In this document: piece by piece, positions 1 to 6,481 of the stretch | Position numbering within the stretch: the first letter of the stretch is position 1 | Layout: the number at the start of each line of letters is the position of its first letter | Origin: a virus | IMG/VR virus record: IMGVR_UViG_3300046169_000063 | Span: 1 to 38,566 of that record | Strand: one strand, 5' to 3' | Length of the DNA stretch: 38,566 nt | Program-made: the position numbers and the translations under genes | The notes under the pieces: model-generated | Database searches by the model: none | Seen by the model: the letters and a program-made list of their open reading frames with translations, nothing else | What the model was told of the DNA's origin: nothing

Positions 1-547
1 AGTTTGTAAATACGCAATCAGTCGCTACTGCCGCGCCGTTTCGGTGTTCAAAGAAATACTGGTTAGAATTTTGTGTAAATACGCACCCTGTAAAATTTGC
101 CCTTGGACAGCCTGTAAGTCCACCTGACTCGAAAAAGTAAACTGCATCAAACAAACAACCATTAAATGTCTGTAATCTAGTTGCTTCTGAGGTTAACTGA
201 TAAAGAACTACAGGATCAGTAGTTGCACTAGCAGTAATGTCTATATTTTCGTAATTTAATGCTGATACCAACGATGTGTTACCAAGGTCGCAAGAGGTGC
301 AAGTGAACTTTGCTTTTGATCCGTTAGTAGTTTTGTAATTTATAACCTTTGATGTTTCTGCCGAACAAAAGTCTAAAGCACCTCCAACAGCATAAGTTGC
401 AGAAGTATCAAAAAAGATAGTGTCACCTGAGTTAATAGCACCTTCTGCGGTCGCAAGTGCGGCATTAGTAAATGCTTTAGCATTGGTTGCTGAGTCTCCA
501 CTGCCTGTGCCTTGGTCTGCGGTTGGATGAAAATAATAATTAGCCAT
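1..547 (-). CDS. Beta-helix-like tail protein, N-terminal part (gene continues at 38566)
   Basis: An ATG at 547 opens 182 codons with no stop before the window edge. The protein begins MANYYFHPTADQGTGSGDSA and then has a segment of the type DTIFFDTSATYAV, as seen at the start of right-handed parallel beta-helix proteins in phage tails. Repeated turns with Cys/Asn ladders follow (for example TGCVFT, TDCVFTN). Joining position 1 to 38566 completes a TGC codon and continues in frame to a stop at 38277, for 278 residues in total. Likely a tail spike or fibre part binding host surface polysaccharide. The fold is inferred from pattern only; no catalytic residues are recognised. Confidence 0.75.
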   Translation of the reverse strand, partial: MANYYFHPTADQGTGSGDSATNAKAFTNAALATAEGAINSGDTIFFDTSATYAVGGALDFCSAETSKVINYKTTNGSKAKFTCTSCDLGNTSLVSALNYENIDITASATTDPVVLYQLTSEATRLQTFNGCLFDAVYFFESGGLTGCPRANFTGCVFTQNSNQYFFEHRNGAAVATDCVFTN

Positions 548-577
548 AATATGTGTGTCTCTAAGTTAAGTGTGTTG

Positions 578-1399
578 TTAAGCGATTGTACCACCGCTGA
601 TTAAAATAGGTGATGGATATGCTCCTATGTCTGGGTTTTGAAAGCCTTGGCGGATTGGTAATCCGTTTACTCCTTTAGAGTCAGAGTCTCCGCTGATTAC
701 TGAATAGTTTTCCCCACCGCTCTCTACCTCAATGTCAGGCTCGGTCGAATCTTCGACTACACTAAATCCAAACGAAGCCGCCTTTCTAGCAGACGGAGTG
801 TTTAGGTAGATATTAGCTGAGTCGCTTTTTACCAAAAAGTCCAAGTTGCCGTCCGCATCTGCGATAACCATGACCGACTTATTCGGATTGTCCGTGACCT
901 TAAAACTCTGATTAGGATAAGCACCGATGTGCGGGTTGTCTGTGCCTCGAAGTGCGGTGGTGAGCGGGCCGTTCACATCAGGACTAGGCAAGTTCGTTAA
1001 CTGCGAGCCATCAACTGCGGGCAATCCTGTAGCATCTAACTCAACAACATTGCCGTTGCTTGTCCCTACATTCTTTGCCGCCGCTGTTCCTAGGTCACCC
1101 GGTTGAGTAGCACTATCTGCTAATGTCCCTTGTGCCGCAGTTGCGTAGGCGGACGAATCAAATGTTTTTACCTGGGCTAGGTTAGTAACCTCACTATCCA
1201 TCAACGCTCCAGCCGCAGTTACATTCGTTGCATTTACACTCTGTACGGGAGCCGCCAACATTAGGTTTGCGACTGTGACCCCCTTGGTTGTACCTTGTGG
1301 TGAACCCGTAGTATCATCCACATCGGTGATCGGTAAAATATCCCCAACGGCTGGCGTTGTTCCGAGTGCCGTTAATTGTGAAATGCGCTTATTTGCCAT
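578..1399 (-). CDS. Putative tail fibre protein
   Basis: A 273-residue protein opening MANKRISQLTALGTTPAVGD followed by an ILPITDVDD stretch, a recurring N-terminal pattern of phage tail fibres that probably attaches to the tail. A second typical fibre phrase, LDATGLPAVDGSQLTNLPSP, lies near the middle. The composition is Ala/Thr/Val/Asp rich without Cys, as in beta-rich trimeric fibres. The start is supported by AGAGGA about 9 bases upstream. It sits directly upstream of the beta-helix gene, so the two may form one adhesion apparatus. Receptor and exact fold are unknown. Confidence 0.6.
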   Translation of the reverse strand: MANKRISQLTALGTTPAVGDILPITDVDDTTGSPQGTTKGVTVANLMLAAPVQSVNATNVTAAGALMDSEVTNLAQVKTFDSSAYATAAQGTLADSATQPGDLGTAAAKNVGTSNGNVVELDATGLPAVDGSQLTNLPSPDVNGPLTTALRGTDNPHIGAYPNQSFKVTDNPNKSVMVIADADGNLDFLVKSDSANIYLNTPSARKAASFGFSVVEDSTEPDIEVESGGENYSVISGDSDSKGVNGLPIRQGFQNPDIGAYPSPILISGGTIA

Positions 1400-1412
1400 A
1401 ATTTATTTCCTC

Positions 1413-1565
1413 TTAATCGAATGCTAAAAATTGACCCGCTTCTACTTGTAAAAAGTCTTCCGCTTCGGTTTGGATTACACCATCGGGGCCACCAGGTGTA
1501 GGTGGTCCTACCTGACTGTCTGCATCGGTATCACCGATGAATAAACCTAGTCCGAATAATGGCAT
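1413..1565 (-). CDS. Small hypothetical protein in the tail module
   Basis: A 50-residue frame starts at an ATG that overlaps the stop of the upstream gene in a TAATG junction, a coupling used repeatedly in this genome. The translation starts MPLFGLGLFIGDTDADSQVG, continues with a Pro/Gly-rich linker and ends VEAGQFLAFD. It has no basic residue, so it is strongly acidic. No family is recognised. Its position between tail-fibre and connector genes suggests a minor virion protein or a fibre chaperone, which is inference from context only. Confidence 0.55.
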   Translation of the reverse strand: MPLFGLGLFIGDTDADSQVGPPTPGGPDGVIQTEAEDFLQVEAGQFLAFD

Positions 1566-1825
1566 TAGGCTTTGTAAAGTATGGCCGCCCCGCTAGTAAG
1601 CGTGATGCTAGTGAAGGGAAAATAAATACAATCGTTTTTATTGAATGTAATACTATCCGCTATTAAACCTGCCGAGTTTTCCATCTTGCCGGTGACCGAA
1701 TCTATTACTGAATCCTCAGTAAATTGTATGGCCACAAAGTCACCTACATTAGCCCCAGTTCCGTTTACATAAATAGAACCATTGGCTCCCATCGAGTTCT
1801 GTACATTTATACTGCTGATTCCCAT
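1565..1825 (-). CDS. Small virion-associated hypothetical protein
   Basis: An 86-residue protein, Gly/Ser/Thr/Ile rich and without charged clusters, ending TLTSGAAILYKA. This looks like a small beta-structured protein of the kind that decorates capsids or tails in environmental podoviruses. It lies 4 bases downstream of the connector-like gene and couples to the next small gene by TAATG. No named domain is recognised. A role as a minor structural or decoration protein is a guess from its place in the late operon. Confidence 0.55.
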   Translation of the reverse strand: MGISSINVQNSMGANGSIYVNGTGANVGDFVAIQFTEDSVIDSVTGKMENSAGLIADSITFNKNDCIYFPFTSITLTSGAAILYKA

Positions 1826-1829
1826 GATA

Positions 1830-2459
1830 TTATGATGTTGTTAAAATGTTTACTCCGAAGCTGTAGCTCGGATAAGTGTTGAAGGTTATTTTGTTCATCG
1901 CATTGAGTCGCTCGACTCGATCTAGTTCCAATGCCAAGGTTTCCTCGGCCATCTGTTCCTGTTGAACACTTTTTTCTAATTGCCCATCGGATTTATAAAA
2001 GTCTGCAACGCAGGCTAATAATAAATATCTCTCTAAAAATTGTGGAAGATCCGTTGTGCCTGTTCCATAATCGTTTGCCGGTACTTGATTACCCACAACA
2101 AATACAGATGTCTGTGTCGAGTTGGCGGGCAGAATTAAATAACCATTGATTAATTGATATTCGAGCAGGATTGCGGTCCTGTCCGTAAGTGGGTTTTTCG
2201 TGTATACCTGGTATACATCTAAGAGGTCGGATGCATTGTCGATCTGTACCGCTTTATCGGCCACTATAGGGCTTGTGACTGCGGCCACAGTCTTCTCGAC
2301 TACTGTCTGTACATCAGGCCATTTTGCCCGTGTCCATGCCCCTCTGATGCGATCATTCAGGCTGTTTTTGAGCGATGTTTCTTCCTGTGACAATAAAGCA
2401 TCAAGTCCAATCGCTGATTGGAATCTACTCTTAAAGTCGCTGTAGGAAATAGTCCTCAA
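1830..2459 (-). CDS. Putative head-tail connector (adaptor) protein
   Basis: 209 residues. The C-terminal third (ERYLLLACVADFYKSDGQLE followed by repeated Glu/Gln and an AEETLALELDRVE helix) resembles the helical adaptor proteins that sit below the portal in short-tailed phages, where an AAYADxLRxDGQxEKA-type helix is usual. The start overlaps the stop of the upstream gene as ATGA. Its position after capsid genes and before fibres fits a connector. The family is inferred from helical pattern and order, not from a diagnostic motif; a minor tail protein is the alternative. Confidence 0.45.
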   Translation of the reverse strand: MRTISYSDFKSRFQSAIGLDALLSQEETSLKNSLNDRIRGAWTRAKWPDVQTVVEKTVAAVTSPIVADKAVQIDNASDLLDVYQVYTKNPLTDRTAILLEYQLINGYLILPANSTQTSVFVVGNQVPANDYGTGTTDLPQFLERYLLLACVADFYKSDGQLEKSVQQEQMAEETLALELDRVERLNAMNKITFNTYPSYSFGVNILTTS

Positions 2460-2764
2460 TGTTTTACCTTAACTTCGGGGTTTGATTTCTCGAAGTCTTT
2501 GACGAATCCTTTATCGCCCCAGCATCCTGGCCGCTCCTGTTGGTGTCTTAAATAAGTCGCAGTATCTGTCACTCGCTGAAGGCGGAAGTTTCCTTTGCCC
2601 CCCTCGAGGGATTTAGCGGCTCGGCGAGCTTGCTCCTGTCTTTGAGCATAGCCACTTTTTTCCCGAACTACTGCCTGCTCGTTTGCTTTCCTCATGTAGT
2701 AAGCGATTTCCTCCTGGGAGTTTCCACTCCGCTTACCTCCTTTTACGATGATATTAAGACTCAT
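2456..2764 (-). CDS. Hypothetical basic protein downstream of the capsid gene
   Basis: 102 residues, rich in Arg, Lys, Gln and Glu, with a predicted helical middle (EEIAYYMRKANEQAVVREKS) and a C-terminal segment containing RPGCWGDKGF. It starts immediately after the T-tract of the hairpin that follows the major capsid gene, so it is probably expressed by read-through. Its stop overlaps the start of the connector-like gene. No family is recognised. The charge pattern would suit a nucleic-acid or portal-contacting minor head protein. Confidence 0.55.
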   Translation of the reverse strand: MSLNIIVKGGKRSGNSQEEIAYYMRKANEQAVVREKSGYAQRQEQARRAAKSLEGGKGNFRLQRVTDTATYLRHQQERPGCWGDKGFVKDFEKSNPEVKVKH

Positions 2765-2765
2765 A

Positions 2766-2810
2766 TTTTAAAAAGAAAAAGGGAGCCAGCCTACCCCTAA
2801 GCTGGCTCCC
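2766..2810 (-). terminator. Intrinsic terminator after the major capsid gene
   Basis: A perfect 10-bp stem (2781-2790 with 2801-2810, GGGAGCCAGC/GCTGGCTCCC) encloses a 10-base loop. Read on the minus strand, it is followed by TTTTTCTTTTT (2780-2770). It lies 50-100 bases after the capsid stop, where a partial terminator would raise capsid mRNA relative to the tail genes. Confidence 0.9.
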
Positions 2811-2862
2811 CATTTTATGAACACATGAAACAAACAATTACTACTAATTGATTGAAGATTTA

Positions 2863-4095
2863 TTAAACAATAGAACCAAGTGCGCGAGGGTTTGCTACTC
2901 TTAGAGTAAGCATTGCCTCGGAGATCGCTCTACGGCCAGCACCGTTGTCGGGTAAGTCGTTTACAGTAATTCCTTCAAGGAATTTAAGGGAAACATTATC
3001 ATCATCCGAAATCAAGTATGCACGATTTGAATTGATGACTCCTTCAGCGGTGTCTGTACCTGCGGTAAGTTTACCACCTGAAACATAAGCACCATTACCA
3101 GCGACTCCACTAAGTTGGAAAGTATCAGCAGTTTTACCAGCTACTGTGTGAGTTCCGTTTGCGGCAGTATTACCAAGAACTCCGCTAATTGTGACCTTAT
3201 CACCATTAGAGAATCCATGACCAGCAGAGGTTACTACGATTGGGTTGGCATTAGTTGCACCTGTGATCGCTTTGGAAATTCCACGACCGCCGTGAAGCAT
3301 TGGAATGATATCGATTGAACCGAAATCAGATATGAAACTAAGTACAGAACGAACCAAGGTTTTTCCGCTCACATCTTGAGTGAAGGAATAAACTGGGTTA
3401 GTCGCAATAGCGGCACGGGTGTAATCGGTGATTGCGTTCATTACCGCAGGACCAGCAAAAAGTTTGTATTCCCCTTTAGCTCCACTTGCTTCGTAAACAG
3501 ATTGAAGAAGTCCACGAAGACCTGATTCTGTCAAGTTTGCGAAGTCTACCCGAGATCCACTTACTGCACGAAATCCTTGTTTTAAGGAAGTATCGAAAGT
3601 GTTTCCAGTTGCTTCAGGATCACTCCATTTGCCCAACCCACACAACAAACTTCCAGCAGAACTAGAACCAGCGGCTTGGTCGGTTGACGAACCAATAGCA
3701 GTCTCGATTGAGCGCTTGAGTTGGATAAGGGATTTTGCCTTTGAAGCGTTGTACAATCCGTTCTGACCATTAGGTGCTACATCTACCATCTCAGCTTGGC
3801 GAGATACAGAAAAGCGGTCCTGTAGGGTTTGGATTCTGTTACCCAAACGAGCGCGAGAATTTACCAAGTCGCTCATATCACTAAGTGAATAGTCAACGCC
3901 GTCAACTTGTCCTGAGATGGATGGGTCGGCGAGGCTATCTACGAGCCATTCGTTTAAGGTCGCTTTAGGAGCGGCGGATTGTGGGAGGAAACTGAACAGA
4001 GGTGTCTCTGTCGGTTCCACAGTTTTTAGAAGTGATTCTAAGTTTTCTCTAGCGCCTTGAACGCTAGTGACATTGTAAGATGTTGCTAAGGACAT
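2863..4095 (-). CDS. Major capsid protein with an inserted FCCH-like domain
   Basis: 410 residues. The N-terminal part (NLESLLKTVEPTETPLFSFL, then NEWLVDSLADP) and the C-terminal part (NRAYLISDDDNVSLKFLEGI, then TLRVANPRALGSIV) match the layout of the SU10-type/DUF5309 HK97-fold capsid proteins, which form the procapsid shell. Residues about 275-347 (VVTSAGHGFSNGDKVTISGV through DTFQLSGVAGNGAY) form a small beta domain like the E1-FCCH-type modules found in phage structural proteins. It falls between IDIIPMLHGG and NRAYLIS, i.e. as an insertion near the C-terminal strands. The gene lies after the scaffold gene and before a terminator. The upstream region lacks a good Shine-Dalgarno and is A/T rich. 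Confidence 0.88.
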   Translation of the reverse strand: MSLATSYNVTSVQGARENLESLLKTVEPTETPLFSFLPQSAAPKATLNEWLVDSLADPSISGQVDGVDYSLSDMSDLVNSRARLGNRIQTLQDRFSVSRQAEMVDVAPNGQNGLYNASKAKSLIQLKRSIETAIGSSTDQAAGSSSAGSLLCGLGKWSDPEATGNTFDTSLKQGFRAVSGSRVDFANLTESGLRGLLQSVYEASGAKGEYKLFAGPAVMNAITDYTRAAIATNPVYSFTQDVSGKTLVRSVLSFISDFGSIDIIPMLHGGRGISKAITGATNANPIVVTSAGHGFSNGDKVTISGVLGNTAANGTHTVAGKTADTFQLSGVAGNGAYVSGGKLTAGTDTAEGVINSNRAYLISDDDNVSLKFLEGITVNDLPDNGAGRRAISEAMLTLRVANPRALGSIV

Positions 4096-4129
4096 TTTGG
4101 TATAAGATTTTGAATTTTAATAATAAAGT

Positions 4130-5155
4130 TTAGTCGCTAAGAAAGGCGGCTAGATCGGTTACCGAGAGATTGCCTTGGCGCTTGATTTGATCTTTCTGTT
4201 TCTGTTTCCGAGTATTGGCATTTTCCACCGGTGGTGAGGCGTTGCCTCCATCTGTAGGTGGTGGACTCTTGGGCTTAATCGCTTTCTTTTTAGGTGCGGT
4301 CTTTGCCTTTTGGTCCGACTTGATTGCTTCAATTCCTCGAACGAGGGTTGCGGCTATAAAGTCACCATTAGGAAGATTTTCCAGGACATGGCCGTATTGG
4401 CTTTTGAGTCCTCCGAATAATTCTTTCCGAGCTTCTGCTGATTCATCGTCCTGGTTTAACCAAGGATGCGTAGCAATTGTATCCTGTTGCCATTGAGATT
4501 TTTCCTGTAAGTAGTTCTGCCTAGCTGGAATCTTTTCGGTAAGGTACTCGTCTGCTTGGGTAAGGATATTGCGGATGTCATCATCTGAATATTCTTTTCC
4601 ATCAACTTCGACATAGTCTTTCCCGATATTCTGTAGGGCGAACTTCTTGGCGGCTTGGGCTTCCTTTTGTAACTTTTTTAAGTCTTCAAAGTTCTGAACA
4701 TTTTCAAGTTCAGGTTGACCGGTTGCCTGCTCAGTAGGTTGGCTATTGGATTTAAGTGATTCGATCTCGGCTTTAAGTGCATCTGCGTTTTCTTCAGCAG
4801 ACTTAGCTCGGGCAGTTAGTTTATTAACTTGCTTGAGCAGTTTACCTACAGCTTTTGGTGGTTCCTCTTCAGACTCCTCCTCGACCTCTTCATCCTCTTG
4901 CTCGGTTTCTTCTTCGGTATCTTCTTCCTCTTCGGAAATAGACTGTGAAAGAACATCTTCTTCTTCCGATGCTTCTGCTTGCTTGGAACTCTCGGGAGTT
5001 TCCACGCTTGCCTCATCTTCAGATGCCTTCTGATCACTTTCTACCTGGTCGACAAAGGATGCCGCCAAATCTTCCATGCTCATTGGGCTTTGCGCTTGAT
5101 TGTCTTCTGCTCCCGTGGATTCAGCCGGAGCCTCGCTAATAACTGTGTCTGCCAT
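4130..5155 (-). CDS. Capsid assembly scaffold protein
   Basis: 341 residues, directly upstream of the major capsid gene as expected for a scaffold. Residues about 25-100 are extremely acidic (runs of Glu, Asp and Ser such as EEEEDTEEETEQEDEEVEEE). They are followed by a predicted coiled coil (KLLKQVNKLTARAKSAEENA) and a basic C-terminus (KTAPKKKAIKPKSPPP, then NTRKQKQKDQIKRQG). This acidic/coiled-coil/basic-tail design is typical of scaffolds that bind capsid protein through a C-terminal basic region and leave the procapsid later. No protease domain is visible. A TGATATAAT promoter lies about 75 bases upstream. Confidence 0.82.
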   Translation of the reverse strand: MADTVISEAPAESTGAEDNQAQSPMSMEDLAASFVDQVESDQKASEDEASVETPESSKQAEASEEEDVLSQSISEEEEDTEEETEQEDEEVEEESEEEPPKAVGKLLKQVNKLTARAKSAEENADALKAEIESLKSNSQPTEQATGQPELENVQNFEDLKKLQKEAQAAKKFALQNIGKDYVEVDGKEYSDDDIRNILTQADEYLTEKIPARQNYLQEKSQWQQDTIATHPWLNQDDESAEARKELFGGLKSQYGHVLENLPNGDFIAATLVRGIEAIKSDQKAKTAPKKKAIKPKSPPPTDGGNASPPVENANTRKQKQKDQIKRQGNLSVTDLAAFLSD

Positions 5156-5227
5156 AATTTCTCTGCGTTTGAAGAGTTCGCACTCTCTTGTATTGATCTG
5201 CGAAGTAAATACACTCCGCCAATGACA

Positions 5228-5236
5228 ATTATATCA
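5228..5236 (-). promoter_or_regulatory. Extended -10 promoter for scaffold and capsid genes
   Basis: On the minus strand the sequence TGATATAAT (5236-5228) is a perfect extended -10 element (TGnTATAAT). It lies in the 99-base gap before the scaffold gene; no good -35 is seen, which extended -10 promoters tolerate. The same nine bases occur upstream of the plus-strand gene at 10954-10962. Implies use of host RNA polymerase. Confidence 0.6.
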
Positions 5237-5254
5237 GATAAAAATTAGGATTAT

Positions 5255-5692
5255 TCAGGAAATTTTAAATGCGTTCCAGTTGTCCTGAAACCTTTCATAT
5301 TTGGCTTTTGATTTAGTATTGTGAGGATACAAACTTATGCGAATTGCGTTATCCAAATCCATGCAGGGAATGATGTACCATTTATTTAAAGGTTCGACAT
5401 AGGCCGCTAGGGTATCGACCTTAGTGCAGTCTATAGTCTCTTTTACCTTCTTGCCTGATGCCGATGTAATCATGTAGCGACCAAGTCCTTTCCCCCTCGA
5501 ATCATGCAATAAAGTAGATGTGCCTTTTATCTGTACTCGAAAGGTTCGACCTGCCGAGTTCATAACAATACAATCCTGTGGCAAATAGTCGCCAAGGGGA
5601 GTAAAAACTTCTAAGCCATTCTTTAGGGCATCTAAAAAAAACTGCTGTTCGTATAAGCTACCCGCCCTCTTCATCCTCCAGGTCGATTTCAC
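5255..5692 (-). CDS. PD-(D/E)XK nuclease-like protein
   Basis: 145 residues. The pattern GSLYEQQFFLDALKNGLEVF, then PLGDYLPQD, then FRVQIKGTST matches the PD-(D/E)XK fold of the small endonuclease family that includes group I intron-associated nucleases (E...G.xVxxPxGDxxxxD...xxRVQxK). Candidate catalytic residues are E15, D40, Q54 and K56. Q-x-K replaces the usual E-x-K, which is normal for this subgroup. It lies between structural genes (portal side and scaffold), an unusual place for a replication enzyme, so it may be a free-standing homing-type or DNA-processing nuclease. An internal ATG at residue 7 is an alternative start. Confidence 0.6.
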   Translation of the reverse strand: MKSTWRMKRAGSLYEQQFFLDALKNGLEVFTPLGDYLPQDCIVMNSAGRTFRVQIKGTSTLLHDSRGKGLGRYMITSASGKKVKETIDCTKVDTLAAYVEPLNKWYIIPCMDLDNAIRISLYPHNTKSKAKYERFQDNWNAFKIS

Positions 5693-5855
5693 TCTCGAAC
5701 TCTAGAACATCTTCACCCAGCCACTCGTTAATATCGACCATCGCTATATTCGCCATTTCCATATCATCGATGTCTGACTCCTCAAGCCATCGATTCAATA
5801 ATGCACGATGTTCGTTCTTAAATTTCTGATGGGGGGTCTCGGTCATCTTCCTCAT
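5658..5855 (-). CDS. Small acidic hypothetical protein
   Basis: 65 residues with a strongly acidic C-terminal half (LGEDVLEFESEIDLEDEEGG). Its 3' end overlaps the nuclease gene by 35 bases and its 5' end overlaps the gene upstream by 38 bases; the ATG at residue 4 would shorten the second overlap to 29. No family is recognised. Acidic partners of this size sometimes act as DNA mimics or inhibitors, but there is no direct evidence here. Confidence 0.45.
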   Translation of the reverse strand: MRKMTETPHQKFKNEHRALLNRWLEESDIDDMEMANIAMVDINEWLGEDVLEFESEIDLEDEEGG

Positions 5856-6048
5856 TTTCGATACAACTTATTAGCCTACTTAGCCCAGCAATCTCACCCG
5901 ATAGTCGGGCAAGCTTTTGTGGGTTGTCCACATGGTTATAATCCTGAAAGTCTACCAAACAGGAGTCCCTTTGTTCCTTGATAAATTTCTTGACGAATTT
6001 CCATTCTGTTTGGTCGTTAAGACCGGCAATAGCATCAGATAAATTCAT
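5818..6048 (-). CDS. Small hypothetical helical protein
   Basis: 76 residues, starting MNLSDAIAGLNDQTEWKFVK, with two probable helices separated by a loop (HVDNP) and an acidic end (NEEDDRDPPSEI). Its start overlaps the stop of the preceding basic 52-residue gene in an ATGA junction, which supports this start. This helix-loop-helix arrangement is seen in small phage coiled-coil proteins, but no family is identified. Confidence 0.5.
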   Translation of the reverse strand: MNLSDAIAGLNDQTEWKFVKKFIKEQRDSCLVDFQDYNHVDNPQKLARLSGEIAGLSRLISCIENEEDDRDPPSEI

Positions 6049-6203
6049 GCTTTTTTCTTCTTCTTGGTTTGCGAGGCTTTGATGGCTTTTGCCGTTGGGT
6101 AGTTTTTACTTCCTGGCTTATTCATCCGCTCACCCGAGCCTGACTTAATGCGTTTCTTTTTAGCGGCGATATTCGCCCATAGTCCTGGTTTCTTTTTATT
6201 CAT
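6045..6203 (-). CDS. Small highly basic virion-module protein
   Basis: A 52-residue frame with TAATG coupling to the gene upstream and ATGA coupling to the gene downstream, so both ends are well fixed. The translation starts MNKKKPGLWANIAAKKKRIK, continues SGSGERMNKPGSKNYPTAKA and ends in a Lys-rich tail. The KPGLWANIxxKKxRI...GSGExMxKPGSKxxPTAxA pattern recurs in many marine phage genomes next to portal genes, from memory, with unknown function. About 40 percent Lys/Arg suggests DNA contact in the head. Confidence 0.7.
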   Translation of the reverse strand: MNKKKPGLWANIAAKKKRIKSGSGERMNKPGSKNYPTAKAIKASQTKKKKKA

Positions 6204-6481
6204 TACCACTTTACTTTGTTTGCCCAGTAGGCCGCAGATGTTTTGCCCCTTGCGATGTTCTTGCCGTGTCTGTTTTTAAAATTTGAACGCTTTTGCTTCA
6301 TGGCCTGACTCTCTCCCTTCTTGGGTTTACCAGCAGTCTTTGCACCCTGTTGCCCAAATCGAATCATTTTATTTTTATCCCCATCCTTAACTAAAACCAC
6401 ATGGGATTTAGTCGGATGGTTTGGGGTTCGCTTGGGTTTTGAATATCCGGAAAAGGTTACACCTCGATAATTAATACTCAT
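6203..6481 (-). CDS. Conserved phage hypothetical protein next to portal
   Basis: 92 residues, very basic, with a recurring phage pattern: KSHVVLVKDGDKNKMIRFGQ, QGAKTAGKPKKGES, RSNFKNRHGKNIARGKTSAA and the end YWANKVKW. I recognise this arrangement from many environmental phages but no function is assigned. It is coupled to the portal gene by TAATG, so it is made with head proteins. The charge and aromatic C-terminus would fit a small protein binding packaged DNA or portal, which is inference. Confidence 0.65.
   Translation of the reverse strand: MSINYRGVTFSGYSKPKRTPNHPTKSHVVLVKDGDKNKMIRFGQQGAKTAGKPKKGESQAMKQKRSNFKNRHGKNIARGKTSAAYWANKVKW

Noticed and set aside
373-594. A 73-codon minus-strand frame near the left end
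   Set aside because: It overlaps the beta-helix gene in another frame and has a low-complexity translation.
4746-5033. Ser-rich plus-strand frame opposite the scaffold gene
   Set aside because: It is the antisense image of the acidic Glu/Asp-rich scaffold region.
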